DNA of 64,000 nt, from NCBI RefSeq assembly GCF_047654805.1, contig NZ_JASGIV010000001.1:5890001-5954000 (forward strand), read 5' to 3'. The notes under the pieces are model-generated. The model was not told the DNA's origin. It ran no database searches and worked only from the letters and a program-made list of their open reading frames with translations. Below, piece by piece: positions 8,633 to 16,569 of this stretch. Origin of the DNA: Pelomonas sp047654805 (GTDB lineage Bacteria > Pseudomonadota > Gammaproteobacteria > Burkholderiales > Burkholderiaceae_C). Positions within the stretch are counted from its first letter, which is position 1. Each line of letters begins with the position of its first letter. Position numbers and translations under genes: made by a program.

Positions 8633-8649
8633 CTGAGCCGGCGGCTCAG
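8633..8649 (-). terminator. Hairpin immediately after bioB
   Basis: Arms CTGAGCC/GGCTCAG (7 bp) with a 3-base loop begin 4 bases beyond the bioB stop, reading leftward. A smaller hairpin (GGGTC/GACCC) follows at 8608-8621. Neither has a U-tract. They could terminate or attenuate the bio transcript before the peptidase-liuDE section. Confidence 0.45.
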
Positions 8650-8653
8650 TCGA

Positions 8654-9694
8654 TCAATGTGATCGGCACACCTCGACCTTGGCCGCGGCGTCCGTTGCCA
8701 GACCCGATTCGGTCGAGCAGCGCATGCCCAACCGGTCCAGTAGCGCGCGGTCCTTCTCGGCCTGCGGGTTGCTGGTCGTCAACAACTTGTCGCCGTAGAA
8801 CATGGAGTTGGCGCCGGCCAGGAAGCACAGGGTCTGCATGGTCTCGGGCATCTCCTCGCGGCCTGCCGACAGGCGCACCATGGCGCGAGGCATGGTGATG
8901 CGGGCCACGGCGATGGTGCGAATGAATTCCAGCGGGTCCAGTGGCGCGGTGCCGGACAGCGGGGTGCCTTCAACCTGCACGAGGTTGTTGATAGGCACGC
9001 TTTCGGGGTAGGGGTCCAGGTTGGCGAGCTGCACGATGAGGCCGGCGCGCTGGCGGCGTGTCTCGCCCATGCCCACAATGCCGCCGGAGCAGACCTTCAG
9101 ACCCTGTTGGCGCACGCGATCCAGCGTATCGAGGCGGTCCTGGTAGGTGCGCGTCGTGATGATCTGGCCGTAGAACTCCGGCGCGGTGTCCAGGTTGTGG
9201 TTGTAGTAGTCCAGGCCGGCTGCGGCGAGCTGCTCGGCCTGGCCGTCTTCAAGCATGCCGGCCGTGAGACACGTTTCCAGGCCCAGCGCCTTCACCTCGG
9301 AAATCATCTCGCCGATGGCCTCCAGGTGGCGCGGCTTTGGGCTACGCCACGCGGCGCCCATGCAGAAGCGCGTCGCGCCGTTGGCCTTGGCCGCGCGTGC
9401 GGCTTCCATGACCTCCTGTAGCGGGATCAGCTTCTCGGCCTTCAGGCCGGTGTCGAAGTGGGCCGACTGCGGGCAGTAGGCGCAGTCCTCCTCGCAGCCG
9501 CCAGTCTTGATGGACAACAGCGTGGACAGCTGCACCGCGTTGGCATCGAAGTGTTCTCGGTGCACCTGTTGCGCGCGGAACAGCAGGTCGTTGAAGGGCA
9601 GGTCAAACAGCGCCACGACGTCCTTGACCGTCCATGGGGTGGCCTGGCGGCGGTCGGCGTCAGTCGTGGGGGTGAGGGTGTGGATCTGGTTCAT
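8654..9694 (-). CDS. bioB: Biotin synthase
   Basis: A 346-residue radical-SAM enzyme that inserts sulfur into dethiobiotin. The SAM-cluster motif GCEEDCAYCPQSAHF (C-x3-C-x2-C) is intact. So are the conserved YNHNLDT, the [2Fe-2S]-side CSGGIVGMGE and the SAGREEMPE arginine site. The open frame continues upstream, but the ATG at 9694 overlaps the bioD stop by 4 bp and matches the usual N-terminus. It is the last gene of the coupled bioAFDB set. The C-terminal tail after FYGDKLLTTSNP is of normal length. Confidence 0.97.
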   Translation of the reverse strand: MNQIHTLTPTTDADRRQATPWTVKDVVALFDLPFNDLLFRAQQVHREHFDANAVQLSTLLSIKTGGCEEDCAYCPQSAHFDTGLKAEKLIPLQEVMEAARAAKANGATRFCMGAAWRSPKPRHLEAIGEMISEVKALGLETCLTAGMLEDGQAEQLAAAGLDYYNHNLDTAPEFYGQIITTRTYQDRLDTLDRVRQQGLKVCSGGIVGMGETRRQRAGLIVQLANLDPYPESVPINNLVQVEGTPLSGTAPLDPLEFIRTIAVARITMPRAMVRLSAGREEMPETMQTLCFLAGANSMFYGDKLLTTSNPQAEKDRALLDRLGMRCSTESGLATDAAAKVEVCRSH

Positions 9695-10368
9695 GCGAAG
9701 GCAACCAAGGGGGAGACATCGAGACGAGCCGGCGCGGCCAGCGGGTCGGAAAGACGGGGCAGATGCCCGAGGCAGGGCGCGTTCAAGCCAGCCTGCACAG
9801 AGGCCAGATTGTCGGCGACATGGGGTTGATGGGGGTCGACAGTGTTGGCGACCCAGGCGGCGAGAGTCAGCCCACGCGAGCAAATCGCTTCGGCCGTCAG
9901 CAATGCATGGTTGATGCAGCCCAGGCGAAGGCCCACGACGAGGATGACGGGCAGGCCCAGGTCAACGGCGAGGTCGGCGGTGTCCCAGGTGTCGGTGAGC
10001 GGTACACGGAAGCCGCCGACGCCTTCGACCAGTGCAAGGTCGGCCTTGGCCGCCGTCGCGCGCACGGCTTCCAGCAGCGTGTCGCGGTCGATGTGGCGGC
10101 CTTCGAGCCTGGCCGCGATGTGCGGTGCGCAAGGCTCGCGGAACTGCAGCGGACCGACGTCGGTGTCCGCGAGGCCGAGGTTCTGCGCCGCAAGCAACGT
10201 GGCAACGTCCTCATTGACCCAGCGGCCTTCGATGAGCTCCTGTCCCGCAGCGAGGGGCTTGATCGGCGCTACGCGCCAGCCGGTCGCAGCGAGGGCGCGG
10301 GTCAACGCGGCGGTGACGAAGGTCTTGCCGATCTCCGTGTCGGTGCCTGTGATGAAGAAGCCCTTCAT
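9691..10368 (-). CDS. bioD: Dethiobiotin synthetase
   Basis: A 225-residue P-loop enzyme that carboxylates 7,8-diaminopelargonate to dethiobiotin with ATP. It starts MKGFFITGTDTEIGKT with the nucleotide-binding loop and has the substrate-site VEGVGGFRVPL. The ATG at 10368 overlaps the bioF stop by 4 bp, and the gene's own stop overlaps bioB by 4 bp. The longer upstream open frame is just the antisense of bioF. Confidence 0.96.
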   Translation of the reverse strand: MKGFFITGTDTEIGKTFVTAALTRALAATGWRVAPIKPLAAGQELIEGRWVNEDVATLLAAQNLGLADTDVGPLQFREPCAPHIAARLEGRHIDRDTLLEAVRATAAKADLALVEGVGGFRVPLTDTWDTADLAVDLGLPVILVVGLRLGCINHALLTAEAICSRGLTLAAWVANTVDPHQPHVADNLASVQAGLNAPCLGHLPRLSDPLAAPARLDVSPLVAFA

Positions 10369-11579
10369 GCAGCCTGTTCCTGAGCGGCGGCGGCGCGTTC
10401 GAGCGCCGTCAGCAGTGTGTCCACGTCGGCTTCGGTGTGCGTGCCGCATAGCGTGATGCGCAGCCGCGCCGTGCCGGCGGCCACGGTGGGCGGCCGTATG
10501 CCCGGCACGCGCAGGCCGGCCGACTCCAGCGCGGCGGCCAGCGCCATGACCTCGGCATTGCCGCCGACGACCAGTGGCTGGATGGGCGTGGCGGCATCGG
10601 TCAGCGACCAGCCCAGGCGCGGGTGGCGGGCAATGAGCGCCAGCAGGCCGTTGCGCAGCCGGGCCTGCAGCGCAACGAGGTTGGCACGTCGCGTGGCACC
10701 CAGCGGGCCTTCGATGAGCGCGAAGCTAGTCAGCAGCGCATGCTCGATGGCCGGCGGTGACGCGGTCGAGAAGATGAAGTTGCGCGCCGCCTGCAGCAGG
10801 TACTCCACGATGGTGCCATGGGCCACGACGAATGCTCCCGCGAGGCCGGCGGCCTTGCCCAGCGTGCCGACGAGGATGAGGCGCTCGCTGCGCAGGCCGA
10901 AGTGTTCCAGCGAGCCGCGGCCCTGCTGGCCCAGTACGCCGAAGCCATGGGCATCGTCGACGATGAGCCAGGCGTTGAATTCGTCGGCCAGTGCCAGCAG
11001 GCCTGGTAGCGGCGCAAGGTCGCCGTCCATGCTGAACACGGCGTCGGTGACGATGAGGCGCACCGTGGCGGTGCTGGCGGCGAGCGCTTGCCGCAGCGCG
11101 GCCAGGTCGGCATGGGGGAACCGCGTGACCCTGGCCTTGGCCAGCCGCGCCGCATCGATCAGCGACGCATGGTTGAGCTGCTCCGAGAAGATCTCGGTGT
11201 GCTCGTCGCCCAGGGATGTGACGACGGCGAGGTTGGCCATATAGCCGGTGCAGAAGCCGATGGCGCGAGCCTGCGGGATGTGCGGCGCGTACCAGCGCGC
11301 CAGCGTGCCGGCGACGGCTTCGTGTGCGGCGCTGTGGCCGCTGACCAGCGGCGACGCGCCCGAGCCGCCGCCCCAGCGACGGGCGCCCTCGGCCAGCGCG
11401 TCGGCGATTGCGGGCTCTGCGGCCAGGCCCAGGTAGTCGTTGGAGCAGAACATCAGCAGCTCGCGGCCGTTGATGGTCTGGCGCGGCGCAGTAGGTGAGT
11501 CGGCGCGGCGCAGCGAACGCGTCAGGCTCTGCGCGGAGAGGGCATTGAGCTTGGCGCTCAGGTGTTCAAGCAAGGACAT
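10365..11579 (-). CDS. bioF: 8-amino-7-oxononanoate synthase
   Basis: A 404-residue PLP enzyme of the alpha-oxoamine synthase family, which condenses pimeloyl thioester with L-alanine. Visible are CSNDYLGLA near the N-terminus, the GGGSGASPLVSGH loop, the cofactor-site DDAHGFGVLG and the Schiff-base lysine in GTLGKAAGLAGAF. The start overlaps the bioA end by 14 bp. The family is normally about 390-400 residues, so it looks intact. Confidence 0.96.
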   Translation of the reverse strand: MSLLEHLSAKLNALSAQSLTRSLRRADSPTAPRQTINGRELLMFCSNDYLGLAAEPAIADALAEGARRWGGGSGASPLVSGHSAAHEAVAGTLARWYAPHIPQARAIGFCTGYMANLAVVTSLGDEHTEIFSEQLNHASLIDAARLAKARVTRFPHADLAALRQALAASTATVRLIVTDAVFSMDGDLAPLPGLLALADEFNAWLIVDDAHGFGVLGQQGRGSLEHFGLRSERLILVGTLGKAAGLAGAFVVAHGTIVEYLLQAARNFIFSTASPPAIEHALLTSFALIEGPLGATRRANLVALQARLRNGLLALIARHPRLGWSLTDAATPIQPLVVGGNAEVMALAAALESAGLRVPGIRPPTVAAGTARLRITLCGTHTEADVDTLLTALERAAAAQEQAA

Positions 11580-12867
11580 CGTTCAGCGTCGCCGTCACGG
11601 CCCCCGCCAGGAAGGCTGCGGTCGCGTCGTCGATCAGGTAAGGAGGCATCAGGTAGACGGTGGCGCCGATCGGTCGGATCAGCAGCTCGTGTGCGCGCGC
11701 TGCGAGGTGGAAGCGCTCGGCAAAGCGCGGTGGCGCCTGCTTTTTTTCATCCAGCACATCGAAGGCCAGGATCATGCCGCGTTGGCGCAGATTCGCTACG
11801 CCGGGGGCCAAGGGCGCGAAGGCGCGGGCCAGGCGCTCGGCCTGCTCGCGGTTGGAGTCGAGCTGGCCGGCGTCGAAGCGGTCCAGCACCGCGTTGGCTG
11901 CTGCGCAGGCCAGCGGGTTGCCGGTGTAGGAGTGCGAGTGCAGGAAGCCGCGCGTGACGTCCTCGCTCCAGAAGGAGGAGAACACCTCGTCCGTCGTCAG
12001 CACCAGCGACAACGGCAGCGTGCCGCCCGTGATGCCTTTGCTCAGCAGGAGGAAATCGGGCCAGGCTGCGTGCGATTGCTCCCACGCGAAGAAGGTGCCC
12101 GTGCGGCCGCAGCCGACGGCGATCTCGTCGGCGATCAGGTGCACGCCGAACTCGCGCGTCAGCTCGCGCAGGCCTTTCAGGTAGGCCGGCGAGTGCATGA
12201 CCATGCCGGCGGCGCCCTGGACTAGCGGCTCGACGATGACACAGGCTATCGAGGAATGCCGTGCAGCCAGCAGCGCGCGCATCGCGGCAAGAGCCTCGGT
12301 CTCGTTGTCGAGCCGCGCATCCGGCGAGGCCACGATGTGGGCACGCATCAACAGCGGATCGTAGGCATCGCGGAAGACCTGAACATCGGTCACGCTGAGG
12401 GCGCCCAGCGTCTCCCCGTGATAGCTGTTCTTCAGGCAGACGAACTCACGCTTGGTCGTCTGGCCGCGGTTCTTCCACGAGTGGAAGCTCTGCTTCAACG
12501 CGATCTCGACAGCGCTGGCGCCGTCGCTGCCGAAGAACACATGGCCCAGCGCACCGCCGGTGCGGGCGGACAGCCGCTCGGCCAGCCGGACGGCCGGTTC
12601 GTGCGTGCAGCCGGCCAGCATCACGTGGGGCAGGGTGTCCAGCTGAGTCTTGATCGCACCGAGCAATGGTTTGTCACTGTGGCCGAAGAGGTTGACCCAC
12701 CAGGACGAGTTGGCGTCGAAGTAGCGGCGGCCCTCTGTGTCGATGAGCCAGGGGCCGTCACCGCGAGCGATGGGCAACGGCGGCAAGTCGGCCAGGCGTG
12801 CCATCTGTGTGCAGGGGTGCCATACCGCGGCGCGGCTGCGGGCAGCGAGGTCTTGAGAGGGGGTCAT
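11566..12867 (-). CDS. bioA: Adenosylmethionine-8-amino-7-oxononanoate aminotransferase
   Basis: A 433-residue class-III PLP aminotransferase that uses SAM as amino donor to make 7,8-diaminopelargonate. Features are the N-terminal WHPCTQM, substrate loop SSWWVNLFGH, the GSDGASAVE phosphate-cup segment, ADEIAVGCGRTG and the PLP lysine in LLSKGITGG. The ATG at 12867 overlaps the preceding DUF4126 gene by 4 bp, so bioA is translated in series with genes that begin at the leucine-degradation end of the cluster. Confidence 0.96.
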   Translation of the reverse strand: MTPSQDLAARSRAAVWHPCTQMARLADLPPLPIARGDGPWLIDTEGRRYFDANSSWWVNLFGHSDKPLLGAIKTQLDTLPHVMLAGCTHEPAVRLAERLSARTGGALGHVFFGSDGASAVEIALKQSFHSWKNRGQTTKREFVCLKNSYHGETLGALSVTDVQVFRDAYDPLLMRAHIVASPDARLDNETEALAAMRALLAARHSSIACVIVEPLVQGAAGMVMHSPAYLKGLRELTREFGVHLIADEIAVGCGRTGTFFAWEQSHAAWPDFLLLSKGITGGTLPLSLVLTTDEVFSSFWSEDVTRGFLHSHSYTGNPLACAAANAVLDRFDAGQLDSNREQAERLARAFAPLAPGVANLRQRGMILAFDVLDEKKQAPPRFAERFHLAARAHELLIRPIGATVYLMPPYLIDDATAAFLAGAVTATLNDVLA

Positions 12868-13475
12868 GCGGGGGACGGGCGACTCATGCGCCTCAGCAGC
12901 GCGCGCAGGAACTTGAAGCACAGCCAGGTCAGCGTAGCCATGACGGCCAGCGCGAGGGCTAGCAGCGGGAAAAAGATGAAGGGATGGGCCCAGGCCAGCC
13001 ACAGCATGGCGGGCACGGCCACGTCGCCGGCCAGTGAAAGACCCAGGTTGGAGAAGGGCTCGGGCGAAGTGTTGGCCGCAGCGCGTGTGCTGGCCTTGGC
13101 CGTGTGCGCTGCGGCCGCGAGGCCGCCGCCGAGCAGCGCAGCCACTGTCGTCCAGGTCTCACCGTGGTCGCCGGCCCAGCCGCTGACGAGGCCGGCCACC
13201 AGCGCTGCGCCAGCGGGGATGCGGATCAGCGTGTGCAGTGCGTCCCAGGCACTGTCGACCAGCGGCACCTTGTCGGCCAGGAATTCGACGACGGTGAGTG
13301 CCGCGGCGCATGCCATCACCAGCGGAGAGGCCAGCACCTGCAGGCCCGGCGGCAGCGCTATCCAGCCCCAGTGCCCGGCGATGCCGACCAGCAGCACCGT
13401 CAGGTACAGGCGCAGGCCGCTGGCCCAGCCGAGGGCTGCGGCCAGCGCGAGCAAGTGGACCATGTCGAGCTTCAT
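12864..13475 (-). CDS. DUF4126 family membrane protein
   Basis: A 203-residue, highly hydrophobic protein with about four or five membrane segments. It carries the family pattern WASGLRLYLTVLLVGIAG near the N-terminus and EFLADKVPLVDSAWDALHT in the middle. The function of DUF4126 proteins is not known. Start and stop overlap liuC and bioA by 4 bp each, so it joins the two halves of the operon. A transporter or membrane-partner role in the pathway is possible but not supported by any motif. Confidence 0.8.
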   Translation of the reverse strand: MKLDMVHLLALAAALGWASGLRLYLTVLLVGIAGHWGWIALPPGLQVLASPLVMACAAALTVVEFLADKVPLVDSAWDALHTLIRIPAGAALVAGLVSGWAGDHGETWTTVAALLGGGLAAAAHTAKASTRAAANTSPEPFSNLGLSLAGDVAVPAMLWLAWAHPFIFFPLLALALAVMATLTWLCFKFLRALLRRMSRPSPA

Positions 13476-14257
13476 CCCTGCTGCCAGCCCGGTTTGCCCT
13501 TGCTCAGGAAGCTCAGCACGCCCTCGCGGCCCTCGGCGCTGGCGCGGATGTCGGCGATGCGGCGTGCCGTGTCATCGCGCAGCGCGTCGGTGATCTCGCG
13601 GCCTGCCACGTCCTTGACGAGGCGCTTGCAGGCGCGGGTGGCGGCGGGGCCGTTGGCGCAAAGGGCGGCGGCGAGGTCGTCGACCTTGGCATCCAGCGCG
13701 TCTGCGGCGACGACCTCATGCACGAAGCCAAGCCGCTTGGCTTCATCGGCGGAAAAGCGCTCGGCCGTCAGGAAGTAGCGCCGCGAGGCCTGTTCACCCA
13801 GTGCCTTGACGACGTAGGGGGCGATGGTCGCGGGCATCAGGCCCAGCTTTGCCTCGCTTAGGCAGAAGCCTGCCCCATCCACTGCGACGACGATGTCGGC
13901 GCAGGCCACCAGGCCCATGCCGCCTGCGTAGACATCGCCCTGCACGCGCGCGATGACCGGAACCGGGCAGCTGTAGAGGGCCCACAGCATGTCGGCCAAC
14001 TTGGTCGCGTCTGCGTGGTTCTCGTCCCATGAATAGCTGGCCATGGCCTTCATCCAGTTCAGGTCGGCACCTGCGCAGAAGGCCTTGCCCTCGGCAGCGA
14101 GGACGATGGCGCGCAGGTCGGCGCGTTGGCCAAGCTCGATGAAGGTGGCCGTCAGTTCCTGGATCAACACCTCGTTGAAGGCGTTGCGGACTTCGGGGCG
14201 GTTCAGTGTGACGCGGGCGACATGGCCCGCGGTTGTGAGGCTCAGGCAGCTGTTCAT
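13472..14257 (-). CDS. liuC: Methylglutaconyl-CoA hydratase (enoyl-CoA hydratase family)
   Basis: A 261-residue crotonase-fold protein with the N-terminal VTLNRPEVRNAFN, oxyanion-hole AEGKAFCAGADL, and GDVYAGGMGLVACADIVVA followed by SEAKLGL. Crotonase substrates cannot be read from sequence alone. The position between the carboxylase beta subunit (liuB) and the rest of the leucine pathway supports hydration of 3-methylglutaconyl-CoA to HMG-CoA. Both ends overlap neighbours by 4 bp. The ATG at 14257 fits the family start; the long upstream open frame is antisense. Confidence 0.88.
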   Translation of the reverse strand: MNSCLSLTTAGHVARVTLNRPEVRNAFNEVLIQELTATFIELGQRADLRAIVLAAEGKAFCAGADLNWMKAMASYSWDENHADATKLADMLWALYSCPVPVIARVQGDVYAGGMGLVACADIVVAVDGAGFCLSEAKLGLMPATIAPYVVKALGEQASRRYFLTAERFSADEAKRLGFVHEVVAADALDAKVDDLAAALCANGPAATRACKRLVKDVAGREITDALRDDTARRIADIRASAEGREGVLSFLSKGKPGWQQG

Positions 14258-14805
14258 GGCGATGTCGGCTCGGTTTGGGGTACGGCCAGCGGCTTGCACA
14301 TCAGCACGGAACGGTAGGTCTTGCCCTGCCACTGCACCACACCCACTTCGGCGTAGCCGCGGCGGGCGTAGCGGCGGCGCAGCACGGCGGCGGGCTCGGC
14401 TGTGTCCAGTGCGATCTGGTGGTGGCCCTGGTCGCTCGCCCAGGTTTCGGCCGTGTCGATGAGACGCTCGGCCAGGCCCTGGCCTCGCCAGTCCGGATGC
14501 ACGCCCAGTTGCGACAGGATGGCCGTGCCGGCCGTCGTGTACAGCGGCGGGGGCGGGTCTGCGATGTAGGCCTCGCCGGCCGGCTTGGGGCCGCGCACGG
14601 CGACGGTGCCAACCAGCTGCGCGCCGGCCACGGCGACGAAGGCCTGACCGTCCGCCAGACGTTGGCGCGTGACGTCCACGCCCTGGTCCACAGCCGTGAA
14701 GTTCCAACCCTGGGCGGCGAGGCTGGCGTAGGACGCATGCAGCAGCTCGGTCAGGTCTTCCACGCTGTCCGTGGCATCGAGGGGGCGGATGTCGACGGTG
14801 CTCAT
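14254..14805 (-). CDS. GNAT family N-acetyltransferase
   Basis: A 183-residue protein with a GNAT fold: a VGTVAVRG strand, the acetyl-CoA loop LGVHPDWRGQGLAERLIDTAE (Q/RxxGxG/A type) and a terminal ARRGYAEVGVVQW-like strand. It starts 5 bp after liuB and overlaps liuC by 4 bp, so it is an integral part of the operon. The acceptor substrate is unknown. Lysine acetylation of pathway acyl-CoA enzymes would be one guess but has no direct support. Confidence 0.82.
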   Translation of the reverse strand: MSTVDIRPLDATDSVEDLTELLHASYASLAAQGWNFTAVDQGVDVTRQRLADGQAFVAVAGAQLVGTVAVRGPKPAGEAYIADPPPPLYTTAGTAILSQLGVHPDWRGQGLAERLIDTAETWASDQGHHQIALDTAEPAAVLRRRYARRGYAEVGVVQWQGKTYRSVLMCKPLAVPQTEPTSP

Positions 14806-14810
14806 GGACG

Positions 14811-16418
14811 TCACATGCGGAACACGCCGAACTTGGTGTCCGGGATGGGCGCGTTCAGCGACGCCGCCAGCCCCAGCGCCAGCACTCGTCGCGTGTCGGC
14901 CGGGTCGATGACGCCGTCGTCCCACAGTCGAGCGGAGGCGTAGTAGGGGTGACCCTGTTCCTCGTACTGCTGGCGCAGCGGGGCCTTGAAGGCCTCTTCT
15001 TCGTCAGTGCTCCAGCTGCCGCCCTTGGATTCGATCGCGTCGCGGCGGATCGTCGACAGCACGCTGGCTGCCTGCTCTCCACCCATCACGGAAATGCGCG
15101 CATTGGGCCACATCCACAGGAAGCGAGGTGAGTAGGCTCGGCCGCACATGCCGTAGTTGCCGGCGCCGAAGCTGCCGCCGATGATGACGGTGAACTTGGG
15201 TACCTGGGCGCAGGCCACGGCCGTCACCATCTTGGCTCCGGCACGGGCGATGCCCTCGTTCTCGTACTTTCGGCCCACCATGAAACCCGTGATGTTCTGC
15301 AGGAACACGAGCGGGATCTTGCGCTGACAGCACAGTTCGATGAAATGCGCGCCCTTGTTTGCGCTCTCAGCGAACAGGATGCCGTTGTTCGCGACGACGC
15401 CCACTGGCATTCCCTCGATGTGGGCGAAGCCGCACACCAGCGTAGAGCCGTAGCGGGCCTTGAACTCGTCGAACTCCGAGCCGTCGACGATGCGGGCGAT
15501 GACCTCGCGCACCTCAAAGGGCTTGCGCGTGTCGGTGGGGATGACGCCGTGCAGTTCGGCCGGGTCGTGGGCCGGTGCCTTGGATGCCTGCATTGCCAGT
15601 GGATTGGCCTTGGTCCAGTTCAGCCGCGCGACCGAGTTGCGCGCGATGGCCAGTGCATGGGTGTCGTTGTTGGCGAGGTGGTCGGCCACGCCGGAGAGGC
15701 GCGTGTGCACATCTCCGCCGCCGAGGTCCTCGGCCGTGACGACTTCGCCGGTGGCGGCCTTCACCAGCGGCGGGCCGCCGAGGAAGATGGTGCCCTGGTT
15801 CTTGACGATGATGGTCTCGTCGCTCATGGCCGGCACATAGGCGCCGCCGGCCGTGCACGAGCCCATCACCACGGCGATCTGCGGAATGCCTGCCGCACTG
15901 AGATTGGCCTGGTTGAAGAAGATTCGCCCGAAGTGGTCGCGGTCCGGGAAGACCTCGTCCTGGTTGGGCAGGTTGGCGCCACCGCTGTCGACCAGGTAGA
16001 GGCAGGGCAGGCGGTTCTGCTGTGCGATCTCCTGCGCACGCAGATGCTTCTTCACGGTGATGGGGTAGTAGGTGCCGCCCTTCACCGTCGCGTCGTTGCA
16101 TACGATCATGCAGTCCACGCCCGACACCCGGCCGATGCCGGCCACCACCCCGCCGCCGGGCGCCGCGTTGTCGTACAGGTCCAGGCCGGCCAGTGGCGCC
16201 AGTTCCAGAAAGGGCGTGCCGGGGTCCAGCAGCATCTCGACCCGATCGCGGGGCAGCAGCTTGCCGCGGGCCGTGTGCTTGGCGCGTGCGGCTTCGCCGC
16301 CGCCCTGGGCGATCTGCGCGAGCTTGGCGTTGAGGTCGGCGATCAGCCCGCGCATGGCATCGGCATTGGCCTTGAAATCGGCCGAACGGGGGTTGAGCTG
16401 GGTGTTCAAAACCGGCAT
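14811..16418 (-). CDS. liuB: Methylcrotonyl-CoA carboxylase beta (carboxyltransferase) subunit
   Basis: A 535-residue biotin-dependent carboxyltransferase with N- and C-terminal crotonase-like halves. It shows the MCC-type segments GGTYYPITVKKHLRAQEIA, VDSGGANLPNQDEVFPD, GSCTAGGAYVPAMSDE and ITGFMVGRKYENEGI. The overall match is to MCC beta rather than the propionyl-CoA enzyme. The ATG at 16418 is preceded by GGGAG at good spacing, better than the in-frame ATG 15 bases upstream. It is the first gene of the leftward operon and faces a divergent TetR gene. Confidence 0.95.
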   Translation of the reverse strand: MPVLNTQLNPRSADFKANADAMRGLIADLNAKLAQIAQGGGEAARAKHTARGKLLPRDRVEMLLDPGTPFLELAPLAGLDLYDNAAPGGGVVAGIGRVSGVDCMIVCNDATVKGGTYYPITVKKHLRAQEIAQQNRLPCLYLVDSGGANLPNQDEVFPDRDHFGRIFFNQANLSAAGIPQIAVVMGSCTAGGAYVPAMSDETIIVKNQGTIFLGGPPLVKAATGEVVTAEDLGGGDVHTRLSGVADHLANNDTHALAIARNSVARLNWTKANPLAMQASKAPAHDPAELHGVIPTDTRKPFEVREVIARIVDGSEFDEFKARYGSTLVCGFAHIEGMPVGVVANNGILFAESANKGAHFIELCCQRKIPLVFLQNITGFMVGRKYENEGIARAGAKMVTAVACAQVPKFTVIIGGSFGAGNYGMCGRAYSPRFLWMWPNARISVMGGEQAASVLSTIRRDAIESKGGSWSTDEEEAFKAPLRQQYEEQGHPYYASARLWDDGVIDPADTRRVLALGLAASLNAPIPDTKFGVFRM

Positions 16419-16432
16419 GGTGTCTCCCGGCA

Positions 16433-16452
16433 AGTTCTGTCTAAGCAGAACT
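16433..16452. promoter_or_regulatory. Inverted repeat in liuB leader
   Basis: Arms AGTTCTG/CAGAACT (7 bp, perfect) separated by 6 bases, starting 15 bases upstream of the liuB start codon. Position and symmetry suit a repressor operator for the liu operon, or an RNA hairpin near the ribosome-binding site. Confidence 0.5.
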
Positions 16453-16532
16453 CAACTTGATGGTCTATCGGCCTCGTGAGCCGCGTGAGGGGCGTCAGAA
16501 TAATCCAGGGTGAACCCGGATGCAACGTGGAC

Positions 16533-16547
16533 TTGAGTGTTACTCAA
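16533..16547. promoter_or_regulatory. Palindrome upstream of the TetR gene
   Basis: TTGAGTGTTACTCAA has perfect 6-bp arms with a 3-base centre, in an AT-richer patch 23 bases before the TetR start and in the shared region with liuB. This is the typical form of a TetR-family operator, so autoregulation and control of liuB are likely. Confidence 0.6.
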
Positions 16548-16569
16548 AAATTGCGCAGAATGTGGCCCG

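Noticed and set aside
14727..14734. CGTAGGAC inside the GNAT gene, and again at 56125-56132 inside the M28 gene
   Set aside because: They lie inside coding sequence, start with C instead of T, and have no partner half-site, so they are taken as chance matches to the island box.
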